Assembly: GCF_002014985.1 (NCBI RefSeq)
Contig: NZ_MUXU01000034.1
Span: forward strand, 77,940 to 141,939
Source: Moraxella caviae
Lineage (GTDB): Bacteria > Pseudomonadota > Gammaproteobacteria > Pseudomonadales > Moraxellaceae
Direction of reading: 5' to 3'
Length of the DNA: 64,000 bases
The position numbers and the translations under genes were made by a program. How positions within the stretch are numbered: position 1 is the first letter of the stretch; each line of letters starts with the position of its first letter. Under the pieces are notes generated by a model. It was not told the origin of the DNA. It searched no databases and worked only from the letters and a program-made list of their open reading frames with translations. Below, piece after piece: positions 47,801 through 54,826 of this stretch.

Positions 47801-48426
47801 GCCCTAAAGCAGGCGGCCCATTCTACTTGCAGCGTCTAAGCACGCTTGACGCTTGGGATTTGCCAGTGCTTGATTATCCTGCGCGCGTGGACGAAGTGTC
47901 TTTAAAAGCTGTGCTGGATATGGCAAACGAAATGGGCTTGTCGGATGCAGAATTGAGCGATTTGCAAGCCTGCGCTGACACTGCACGCCAAAACTCGCTA
48001 AACCACGCACGCAGCACCCTAGCAGGCCCGACAGGTGAAGCGAACACCTTGTCATGGCACGCACCAAAAGCGGTAACGCTGTACGGCGGCAATCTTGCCA
48101 AGGCGACAAACGCACTGGCGGTGCTGGCGGCAAATGGTGTGCAAGCGCACGTTACGCCTGAGCATCCGCTGGCGATTTGGGCGGAGCATTTTGATGATGT
48201 GCTGCAAGTCAAAGAACAGCAAGGCGTGGACGCAAACGACATCATCGTAGCACTGTCTGCCATGCCAAGCGCAGAACAAGAGCGTCTGGCTGGCTTAGAT
48301 GGCGCAATCCGCCGTGTGATTCATGCCGAAAATGGCTTGGATATGGCGCGCCTATACCACGAAGTGAGCCGCAGCCATAACACCACCGCAGCAGGCGGCA
48401 ACGCAAGCCTAATGGCTTCAGCATAA
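44836..48426 (+). CDS. putA: Bifunctional proline dehydrogenase/P5C dehydrogenase PutA
   Basis: Oxidises proline to P5C on FAD, then P5C/glutamate semialdehyde to glutamate with NAD+. 1196 residues from ATG MFAFSHTQ (AAGGA upstream). The PRODH barrel spans about 150-480 (KLSAIHPRY, MIRLVKGAYWDSEIKWAQ, FPQFATHNAQ). The aldehyde dehydrogenase domain spans about 570-1040 (ISPWNFPLAIFVGEV, LIAETGGMNAMIVDS, catalytic Cys in DSAGQRCSALR). A PutA-type C-terminal tail follows. The N-terminal ribbon-helix-helix DNA-binding domain of E. coli PutA is missing, so this PutA should not repress its own gene. The P5C dehydrogenase half also completes the arginase-RocD route. Confidence 0.96.
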   Translation: MFAFSHTQSPLRDAITAAYRLDETLAVKNLAATLDFSQESKNRIDDLARKLIGAVRADRSKSSGVDALMHEFSLSSEEGIALMCLAEALLRIPDNATRDKLIKDKMAGGDWKSHVGNSPSMFVNAAAWGLVLTGKLSAKTDEKTLGAALTRVIQKGGEPFIRGGVNYAMKMLGKQFVTGQTIGEALSNGKDREKLGYRFSFDMLGEAAMTAADADRYYQDYVTAIHAIGKDSGARDVYDSNGISVKLSAIHPRYFRAQHERVMSELLPRLKALFMLAKEYNIGLNIDAEEANRLELSLDLMEALVSDPDLAGFHGIGFVVQAYQKRCPYVIDYLIDLARRNNQKLMIRLVKGAYWDSEIKWAQVDGMDGYPVYTRKVHTDVSYLACAQKLLAAQDVIFPQFATHNAQSLSTIYEMGKDKDFEFQCLHGMGETLYDQVVGEKNLGRRVRIYAPVGTHKTLLAYLVRRLLENGANSSFVNRIVDENVSIDELVVSPLDSIDVNNITPNPLTPNPSHIYANNRLNSRGIDLSNEHVLAALEADMSAASHIEFNVQSITHYPAAHSPAHAVLNPADHSDVVGHVAFIKPEAVADTISTAIAAQTSWQQTTPSQRAAILRKFADTLESQKHMALLMMMAGREAGKTLPNAIAEVREAVDFCRYYADETERLNLSAPLGTVVAISPWNFPLAIFVGEVVSALAAGNTVVAKPAEQTSLIAHLAVSWLHEAGVPTDVLQLVLGAGDVGAALTADTRINGVIFTGSTDVAKRINTLLAKREDNPVLIAETGGMNAMIVDSTALAEQVCTDVLASAFDSAGQRCSALRILCVQEDVADHMVEMIKGAMDELVVNNPALLATDVGPVIDKEAQDNLNNHINALKQIAPYHEVAIKSTAASSTFVAPIMFELKDLSQLKKEVFGPVLHVVRFAAHELDDLIDNINSKGFALTHGIHSRIDGTIAHICDRIEAGNVYINRNIVGAVVGVQPFGGHAMSGTGPKAGGPFYLQRLSTLDAWDLPVLDYPARVDEVSLKAVLDMANEMGLSDAELSDLQACADTARQNSLNHARSTLAGPTGEANTLSWHAPKAVTLYGGNLAKATNALAVLAANGVQAHVTPEHPLAIWAEHFDDVLQVKEQQGVDANDIIVALSAMPSAEQERLAGLDGAIRRVIHAENGLDMARLYHEVSRSHNTTAAGGNASLMASA

Positions 48427-48443
48427 GCTTGTTTCACCCCACA

Positions 48444-48477
48444 CAAAACACGTCAAATTTGGCGTGTTTTGTTTTTT
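48444..48477 (+). terminator. Terminator after putA
   Basis: CAAAACACG-t-CAAA is followed directly by its complement TTTG-g-CGTGTTTTG, a 28-nt palindrome with one wobble pair, then a T-run. It matches the core of the brnQ terminator. Confidence 0.85.
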
Positions 48478-48618
48478 GGTGGAAGGTTTTGTGGTTTTAA
48501 AAATTGATAAGAATAAAAACAGTGGAATGATAGGCTGGTATGAGTGCTTAGGTTAGTGATAGCACAACCCAACATCTTGCAATACAAATTCCTTTTACAA
48601 GCAAATCCTAAATACAAA

Positions 48619-50427
48619 CTAATCACCAAACACCTTAAAATCATTCAATCTCACCACACGCCCGCACACCGCCTGCAATACCGCCTTGTCATGGCTGATG
48701 ACAAGCATTGTCGTGCCAAAGCGTGTGTTGATTTGATAAAGCAGCTTTAGCAAAACGATGGTCGTGTCGGTGTCCAGCATGGAAGTCGGCTCGTCAAGAA
48801 TCAGCAGTTTTGGCTGCATGAGTAGCGCACGCACAATGGCAAGCCGCTGCTTTTCACCGCCTGAAAAAGTGTGCGGCAAACGTGGTAGCACACTTTCATC
48901 AAGCTGAACCAACGCCAAAAGTTCGCTGATTTGCTCCCTGTCAATCGCACGCTTGTTTGCCTGCAAACCTTCAGTCAAACTCTCAAAAATCGTGCGTCTG
49001 GGGTTAAAACTTGCGCCCACATTTTGCGAAATGTACTGCACGCTCGGATAATGCGCACGCAGCGCCTTGCCAGCCAAAGGCAAAACCGACACGCCGTCCA
49101 CCAAAATTTCACCAGATACTTGCGCGCCGCTAAGCCGAGCAATCACCTTGGCAAGGCTGGTTTTGCCTGCACCAGACGCACCCATCAGCCCCACCATCTC
49201 GCCACGCATGATTTCAAAACTTATGCCTTGCTTGTCTTGCGGCTGGATTTGCGCTTGATTTTGTGATTGGCTTTGCAATACGTTTTTTGACGATTTATCA
49301 TCAGAATTTTGGTGGAAAAACCGCCCAAATAACGTGCATTGTTGCTTAAAATACCGCTGCCAATTCTGCCGCCCTATTCCCCAAAAGTCTTTCCATTCCT
49401 TTTGCCAAAACCCTTGCTGATGGCGAATGCGTAAATTTCGCACGCTCAGCATGGGCGTAGTTTGCGGCTTGTTATGATGATTGGCTGGCAAATCCTGCGC
49501 CATGCGTGATAATTCCATCAAGCCAGTATCGCTTGGCAACTGCGCAGACAAGGTGCTGCCCTGTGGGTGCGCACGCCACGCCAGCACACGATCGCTAATT
49601 TTCGCCGCCGCCACATCGTGCGTAATCAGCAAAATACTGCGCCCCTGCTTGGCAAGCGACTGCAAAAGCTCAAGGATTTCATCACGTTTATCATCGTCCA
49701 GATTACTGGTCGGCTCATCAGCGATGATTAACACAGGGTCAAGCGCAAGGGTCAGCGCAATGGCAATGCGCTGCGCTTCACCGCCAGACAGCTGGTGCGG
49801 CAGGCGTGGCAAATACTCATCTGGCGTGTTTAGTCCCACTTGTGCAAGTAAAGAAATCGCCTTGGCGTGGTAATGTTTTTTGGGTAAATTTAGCCGTGCG
49901 AACAGCTTAGCAAATGCCGTGCGCACCGTATGCACAGGGTTTAGCGTGGCGTGCGGCTCTTGGGCGATATAGCCAATCAGCGTGCCACGCACCGCTTGCC
50001 ATGCGTCATCATTTGGGCAATTAAGCGGCAAGTTAAAGGATTTTTTGTGTAGTTTTTCTAAATTGCCATCGGTAAAATTGGTGTTTTTATTATCAATTTT
50101 TTCTAAATTTTGATTTTGCTCTTGATTGGCTTGATGAAGGTGAAAGGTTGCCACACCTGACACTTTTGCACCATCAGCCAAGCCCAGTAACGCATGAGCG
50201 GCAAGCGTTTTTCCCACGCCAGATGCGCCCACCCACGCCACAATCTCGCCACAGCCAATCGTAAAAGACACGTCTTGCACACGGCAAATTTTGCTAGGCG
50301 TATCTTGTGAATACGCAGTGCTTGGCGTGGTGATGGTCAGATTTTGCACCTGAAGTAGAATGTTTTTTGCAGGATTTACATTTACTTGCATTGGCGAATT
50401 TGCCGCAGCGGCTATCTTATCGCTCAT
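48619..50427 (-). CDS. yejF: Peptide ABC transporter, fused dual ATPase (YejF type)
   Basis: Energises a dipeptide/oligopeptide (Opp/Dpp-like) importer. 602 residues contain two complete ATPase domains. In the first are Walker A GASGVGKT (near 59), LSGGEAQRIAIAL and LIIADEPTSNLD; in the second, GASGAGKT (near 405), FSGGEKQRLAIVRAL and LLILDEPTSMLD. The linker of about 100 residues is Gln/Asn-rich, making the protein longer than E. coli YejF (529). The ATG at 50427 overlaps the end of the upstream permease gene by 11 nt, with GGGAG as ribosome binding site. It is the last gene of the yej cluster. Confidence 0.92.
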   Translation of the reverse strand: MSDKIAAAANSPMQVNVNPAKNILLQVQNLTITTPSTAYSQDTPSKICRVQDVSFTIGCGEIVAWVGASGVGKTLAAHALLGLADGAKVSGVATFHLHQANQEQNQNLEKIDNKNTNFTDGNLEKLHKKSFNLPLNCPNDDAWQAVRGTLIGYIAQEPHATLNPVHTVRTAFAKLFARLNLPKKHYHAKAISLLAQVGLNTPDEYLPRLPHQLSGGEAQRIAIALTLALDPVLIIADEPTSNLDDDKRDEILELLQSLAKQGRSILLITHDVAAAKISDRVLAWRAHPQGSTLSAQLPSDTGLMELSRMAQDLPANHHNKPQTTPMLSVRNLRIRHQQGFWQKEWKDFWGIGRQNWQRYFKQQCTLFGRFFHQNSDDKSSKNVLQSQSQNQAQIQPQDKQGISFEIMRGEMVGLMGASGAGKTSLAKVIARLSGAQVSGEILVDGVSVLPLAGKALRAHYPSVQYISQNVGASFNPRRTIFESLTEGLQANKRAIDREQISELLALVQLDESVLPRLPHTFSGGEKQRLAIVRALLMQPKLLILDEPTSMLDTDTTIVLLKLLYQINTRFGTTMLVISHDKAVLQAVCGRVVRLNDFKVFGD

Positions 50428-51583
50428 CAATCAGCTCCCGCAGTCCATCGCCAATAAACACCAGCAGCGTCAGCACGCCACCAAGCACCGCCACACCCAC
50501 CAGCAGCAAATGCGGCGAATCCAGATGATTTTTGCCCTGCGCCAAAAGCTCGCCCAAACTTGCCGATGTGGCGGGCAAGCCAAAACCTAAAAAATCCAAC
50601 GCTGCCAATGCCGAAATGTTCGCCACCATCACAAAAGGCAGCTGCGCACACGCCACCGCCAGCACAGGCGGCAACAGATGGCGCACGGCAATGCGCGTAT
50701 GCGACACACCAAGATTGCGTGCGGCAAGCGCATAGTCAATATTGCGTAATTGCAACATCTGTACACGCACCACCTGCACCAAACTCACCCACGAAAACGC
50801 CAACATGACAGCAAACAGCAGCCACCAAGATGGCGCAAACACGCTGGCAAGCATTGCCAAAATAAACAGCTGCGGCAAGCCAAGCCAAATCTCCAAAAAC
50901 CGCTGCCCCAGCAAATCCACCGCACCGCCCACATAGCCCATCAGCGTACCAAACGCCACACCAATGCACGCACCAAGCAGCGTCAAAAGCAGCGCAAAAC
51001 CAAGCGATGTGCGCAGTCCGTACAGCACGCGCGCCAGCACATCTCGCCCCACGCTGTCCGTGCCAAGCCAGTGTGCCTTGCTTGGTGCGCTTGGGTGTAA
51101 AACGCCATCTTGAACAGGTGCAATCGTGCCAGCTGCATAAGTGATGGGCGGCATGACAACCCAGCCGTGCTGCGCCAAGTGCGCCATCAATGCAGGGTCA
51201 GAAAAATCCGCGCTCGTCTCAAACACGCCGCCAAATGCCGTCTCTGGATAATCACGCCACACAGGGAAAAACCAAGGCGATGAGTTTGACGCAGGTGAAT
51301 TTGACTGGAAAGACCAAGAAAAAGAGCGGTTTGCCGTTTGTGATGAAGTTTGCTGTAAAAAGTTGTTTACTGGCTGGCTTGCAGGATAATACACCAAAAT
51401 CGGCTTGTCATTGGCGATGATGGGCGCTGCCAATGCAAGCACACACACCAAGGCGAATAATAGCGCAGAAATTTTGGCGGATTTTTGGCGGGCAAATTTA
51501 CGCCACAGCACAGACAAACTGCGCCAAAAAGTTTGGCGGTTTTGCTGAAAATCGTAAGAACGGCTGTGCTTGGCGTGGGTCAT
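50417..51583 (-). CDS. yejE: Peptide ABC transporter permease (YejE type)
   Basis: Inner-membrane permease of the peptide importer. 388 residues: one N-terminal helix (about 38-58), a periplasmic segment of about 115 residues rich in Ser, Gln and Asn, then the permease domain with the OppC-type GTDSVGRDVLARVLYGLRTS element split across about 170-195, and the EAA loop (AARNLGVSHTRIAVRHLLPP). It ends inside the start of yejF. 226 nt of AT-rich DNA separate it from yejB. Confidence 0.9.
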   Translation of the reverse strand: MTHAKHSRSYDFQQNRQTFWRSLSVLWRKFARQKSAKISALLFALVCVLALAAPIIANDKPILVYYPASQPVNNFLQQTSSQTANRSFSWSFQSNSPASNSSPWFFPVWRDYPETAFGGVFETSADFSDPALMAHLAQHGWVVMPPITYAAGTIAPVQDGVLHPSAPSKAHWLGTDSVGRDVLARVLYGLRTSLGFALLLTLLGACIGVAFGTLMGYVGGAVDLLGQRFLEIWLGLPQLFILAMLASVFAPSWWLLFAVMLAFSWVSLVQVVRVQMLQLRNIDYALAARNLGVSHTRIAVRHLLPPVLAVACAQLPFVMVANISALAALDFLGFGLPATSASLGELLAQGKNHLDSPHLLLVGVAVLGGVLTLLVFIGDGLRELIDER

Positions 51584-51809
51584 GCGGTTTTAAAATTCAG
51601 AGATTAAAATCGGAAATGAGAAAAGATGGATTAAAAGCAGGCAATGCTAAAATAGACTGACGATAAGCGAGATTTTGATAAGGGCGCGGGTTTTTAACTG
51701 CGTTGGCACGATGGGTAAATTGGTTAAAAAAACTTAATAAATAGATGATAACTTTATGGATTTATTATTAAGTATTTTTAAATGGTTTTCATTGATAACA
51801 ATGGCTTTG

Positions 51810-52883
51810 TCAGTATTTTTTGGCGAAATTCACACGCGGGTCAATCAGCGCATACAGCAAATCAAACACCAGCTGCACCACCATAGACAGCAGCGTAAAC
51901 ACATACAGCACGCCAAACATCACAGGATAATCTTTGGTGATGATGGCTTCATAGCCAAGCCTCCCCAAACCATCAATGTTAAACACCACTTCCACCAAAA
52001 AATTACCCGAAAACAGCACACCCACCACCACAAGCGGCATTTCAGCAACCAATGGCAAAATGGCGTTTTTTAGCAAATGCCCGCGCACCAAGCGCACACC
52101 TGTAAACCCACGCGCACGCGCCGCCAGCACATAAGGCGCATTTTGCTGCCCTAAAACGCTAAATTTCACAAGCAGCGCAATCGCCGCCACCAACCCTGCC
52201 GCATTGGCAAGCACAGGCAGCGCCAAATGGTGCAGCACGTCCCAAACCTTACCAAGCGTGCTAAGTTCAGCAAAATTTGCCGACATCACGCCCTGCATGG
52301 GAAACCACTGCCAAAATCGCCCGCCTGCAAACAGCACCAAAAGCAAAAGTGCCAGCACAAAAGACGGCACAGCGTGCAGCGCAGACAACACAAGTGTGGT
52401 CAGCGTGTCAAATTTACTGGCGCGGTTTTGTTTTGGTGCGTTGAACCGACTGTGCGCCTGCCACACGCCCACACTGACGCCCACGCCATACATCAGCACA
52501 AGGCTTAGCGCACCCATCAGCAAAGTGATGGGCAGTTTTTGAGCGATGAGCGTTGCCACTTTTTCGCCTTGATAAAACGACTGCCCCAAATCAAACCGCG
52601 CATACTGCGACACCATTAGCCAAAAACGCTCAAGCACAGGTTTGTCAAACCCAAAGCGCGCGTTTAGCTCGGCAAGCATATCATCAGACAGCCCATTTGC
52701 GCCCTGATAGCGCACGCCGTCCAGCGCAAAACCTTGCCCCAGCGCGCGCTTTTCTTCGGTGATGGCGGCAATGCTCTGCTCCAGCGGTCCAGTCGGCGCA
52801 GCCTGAATCAGCGCAAAATTCACCGCCAAAATCACCAATAAAGTCGGCACAAACAGCAAAAGCCGCCCCAGCACATACCGCAC
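51810..52883 (-). CDS. yejB: Peptide ABC transporter permease (YejB type)
   Basis: Second permease of the peptide importer. 357 residues from the GTG MRYVLGRLLLF, which has AGGGG at good spacing; a GTG two codons earlier sits too close to it. The N-terminal helix and ALIQAAPTGPLEQ are typical of DppB/YejB proteins, five more helices follow, and the EAA loop reads ARARGFTGVRLVRGHLLKN. Its position before yejE and yejF matches the E. coli yejABEF order, except that mntP and gloB intervene between yejA and yejB. Confidence 0.9.
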   Translation of the reverse strand: MRYVLGRLLLFVPTLLVILAVNFALIQAAPTGPLEQSIAAITEEKRALGQGFALDGVRYQGANGLSDDMLAELNARFGFDKPVLERFWLMVSQYARFDLGQSFYQGEKVATLIAQKLPITLLMGALSLVLMYGVGVSVGVWQAHSRFNAPKQNRASKFDTLTTLVLSALHAVPSFVLALLLLVLFAGGRFWQWFPMQGVMSANFAELSTLGKVWDVLHHLALPVLANAAGLVAAIALLVKFSVLGQQNAPYVLAARARGFTGVRLVRGHLLKNAILPLVAEMPLVVVGVLFSGNFLVEVVFNIDGLGRLGYEAIITKDYPVMFGVLYVFTLLSMVVQLVFDLLYALIDPRVNFAKKY

Positions 52884-53091
52884 AGCCACCCCTAGATTTA
52901 CTTTAATGATGAATGAAGTTAAACAGCGTCAAATGATGTTAAATAAATAGCATTAAGCAAGCAACGCCAAATTCAGACAAACCTAAATAAAATTAAATGA
53001 AAAATCCACACCAAGCGTGCAATTTTTAAAAAATCTTAAAACCAAAAGCAACAAACATCACGCCTGCCCTTTTTGTTTATTTGATACGTCC

Positions 53092-53130
53092 ATTAAACAC
53101 GCTAATTAAACACGCTAATTAAACACGCCA
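53092..53130. repeat. Three tandem 13-bp repeats at the end of mntP
   Basis: ATTAAACACGCTA occurs at 53092-53104 and 53105-53117, and with one change at 53118-53130, abutting the mntP stop codon. It lies in the 240-nt gap between mntP and yejB, which otherwise shows no gene. Confidence 0.9.
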
Positions 53131-53709
53131 TCAACCCACGTGCGCCCACAAAATAGACACGGCAATCACCAGCAAAACCACGCCGCCAGCAAGCATCGCA
53201 CGCTTGCCAAAATACGCACCCAAACGATTGCCCAAATACAGCCCAATGGTCGCCATGATGGTGGTCGCCATGCCAATGAGCAATGCCGCAAGCCAAATGT
53301 TCACTTCCATAAACGCAAGCGACACACCAACCACCATCGCATCAATGCTGGTGGCAAAGGCGGTCAGCACCAGCAGCCACAGCTTACTCGGTTTTGGCTT
53401 GGCGGCTTGGCTTGCACTCACTTCATCTGCCGTATCGCCAGCAAAGGCTTCTTTGATAAAACGCGCGCCCAAAAAAGACAGCAAAACAAAAGCAATCCAG
53501 TGATCGTACTGCGCCACCCACGCGCTGGCGGCTGAACCAATCGCCCAGCCGATGACAGGCGTGATGGCTTCGACTGCACCAAACACCGCACCTGCCTTGA
53601 GCGATTGCCAAAAATGCGGCTGCCGCTCGGTTGCGCCTTTGGCAAGCGCCACTGCAAAAGCGTCCATAGACATACCAAATGCCAACACCAGCAAAGACAG
53701 CAGATTCAT
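53131..53709 (-). CDS. mntP: Manganese efflux pump MntP
   Basis: Exports excess Mn2+. 192 residues, six predicted helices, with the duplicated signature of the family: LAFGMSMDAFAVALAKGA near the N-terminus and TAFATSIDAMVVGVSLAF in the second half, each carrying the conserved Asp. A short charged loop lies between helices 3 and 4. A likely promoter is seen 75 nt upstream; no Mn riboswitch of the yybP-ykoY type is recognisable. It is transcribed in the same direction as the flanking yej genes. Confidence 0.93.
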   Translation of the reverse strand: MNLLSLLVLAFGMSMDAFAVALAKGATERQPHFWQSLKAGAVFGAVEAITPVIGWAIGSAASAWVAQYDHWIAFVLLSFLGARFIKEAFAGDTADEVSASQAAKPKPSKLWLLVLTAFATSIDAMVVGVSLAFMEVNIWLAALLIGMATTIMATIGLYLGNRLGAYFGKRAMLAGGVVLLVIAVSILWAHVG

Positions 53710-53783
53710 ACCCAGCCCATTTTATTTTTATTGTTTTGCGCGGTTTTGTGTCGTTTTTACGCACCTTGGCGCACTTTTTGCAT

Positions 53784-53792
53784 ATTGTATCA
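53784..53792 (-). promoter_or_regulatory. Extended -10 promoter of mntP
   Basis: On the minus strand TGA is followed by TACAAT, 75 nt upstream of the mntP ATG. Confidence 0.55.
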
Positions 53793-53848
53793 CAGCCTGC
53801 TTGGCAAATTTAAGCAAGTTTTACCAAGTGCGTTCATTCGGCAATCCA

Positions 53849-54652
53849 TCACGCCTTATTTTTTAGCTCGCGCAAAGCACTAAATACCGACAAAGACGAC
53901 AAATCTGCCATTTTTAGCCCAGCTTTATTGGCGCGCTCGGCAACTTTTTGCGCCAAATCCGCACTCACATCGTCTTGACAAGCCTGCAAAAAGACGTTGA
54001 TTTTACGCTCGTTTTTAAGGCTGGTTGGCAAAGATGGCACGCCTTTAGCAAGACTGTCCTGCGTGCGTGTGATGGCAGCTTGAATGTCTTGCGGCTGCTC
54101 GGCAAACGCCAAGCCAAAGCGTAAATTGCCCAGTGTGTACTCGTGCGCAGGATAAAACAGCGTGTCGTCAGGCAAACTTGCCAAACGGCGCAAACTTGCG
54201 TGCAGCTCGTCCAGCGTCCCTGTAAAAACACGCCCACAGCCGCCGCTAAACAGCGCATCGCCACAAAAAACGTGCTGGCGTACGTCATCGGCAAATTTCG
54301 CCACATAGCTTAAATGCGTGTCGGTATGCCCTGCGGTGCGCCACACTTGAAACTCACCAAAACCCTCAAAATTTAGCACATCGCCTTCATCTACACTCAC
54401 CGTCTGCGCCACGCCATGCGCCTGATGAGCGATGAGCTGCGCTTTAGGATAGGCTGCCAAAAGCTCGCTTGCGCCGCCTGAGTGGTCGTGGTGGTGGTGG
54501 GTGATGAGAAGTGCGACAAGCGTTAACTGATTGACTTGTAAAAATTTAAGCACAGGTGTAGCATCGCCTGCGTCAATCACAATGGCTTGATCGCCATTCA
54601 CCAGCGTCCAAATATAATTATCATCAAAGGCTTTGATGGCGTGAATTTGCAT
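53849..54652 (-). CDS. gloB: Hydroxyacylglutathione hydrolase (glyoxalase II)
   Basis: Zinc-dependent hydrolase that releases D-lactate from S-lactoylglutathione in methylglyoxal detoxification. 267 residues of the metallo-beta-lactamase fold, with THHHHDHSGG at 51-60, further ligands in AGHTDTHLSYV, FCGDALFSGGCGRVF and the His of YPAHEYTLGNLRF. The C-terminal HAGH domain is present. AGGA precedes the ATG. It lies between yejA and mntP on the same strand. Confidence 0.95.
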   Translation of the reverse strand: MQIHAIKAFDDNYIWTLVNGDQAIVIDAGDATPVLKFLQVNQLTLVALLITHHHHDHSGGASELLAAYPKAQLIAHQAHGVAQTVSVDEGDVLNFEGFGEFQVWRTAGHTDTHLSYVAKFADDVRQHVFCGDALFSGGCGRVFTGTLDELHASLRRLASLPDDTLFYPAHEYTLGNLRFGLAFAEQPQDIQAAITRTQDSLAKGVPSLPTSLKNERKINVFLQACQDDVSADLAQKVAERANKAGLKMADLSSLSVFSALRELKNKA

Positions 54653-54745
54653 GATTATTTTCCTGATAAAATTGATTTTAGTGATTTAAACAATCGTTCG
54701 GGGTGTTAAAGCATCGTTCTTGGTAAGTCTTTTGAATCACAAAAA

Positions 54746-54777
54746 CCGTTCTTGATGAGCCTGTCGAAACATAACGG
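54746..54777. repeat. REP-like palindromic element
   Basis: CCGTT and AACGG bound a segment with the core GAGCCTGTCGAA (54757-54768). A degenerate copy, ATCGTTCTTGG, precedes it near 54709. This core resembles short dispersed extragenic palindromes found in many bacterial genomes. It lies in the yejA-gloB gap, 50 nt after yejA on its transcript. Assignment as a repeat needs genome-wide comparison. Confidence 0.4.
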
Positions 54778-54826
54778 CTTTTAAACCGCACCCAAATCTT
54801 AGTCAAAATTTCAAAAATACGACCGC

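Noticed and set aside
53710..53848. Manganese riboswitch upstream of mntP
   Set aside because: The leader after the likely promoter is only about 70 nt and shows no yybP-ykoY-type conserved loops.
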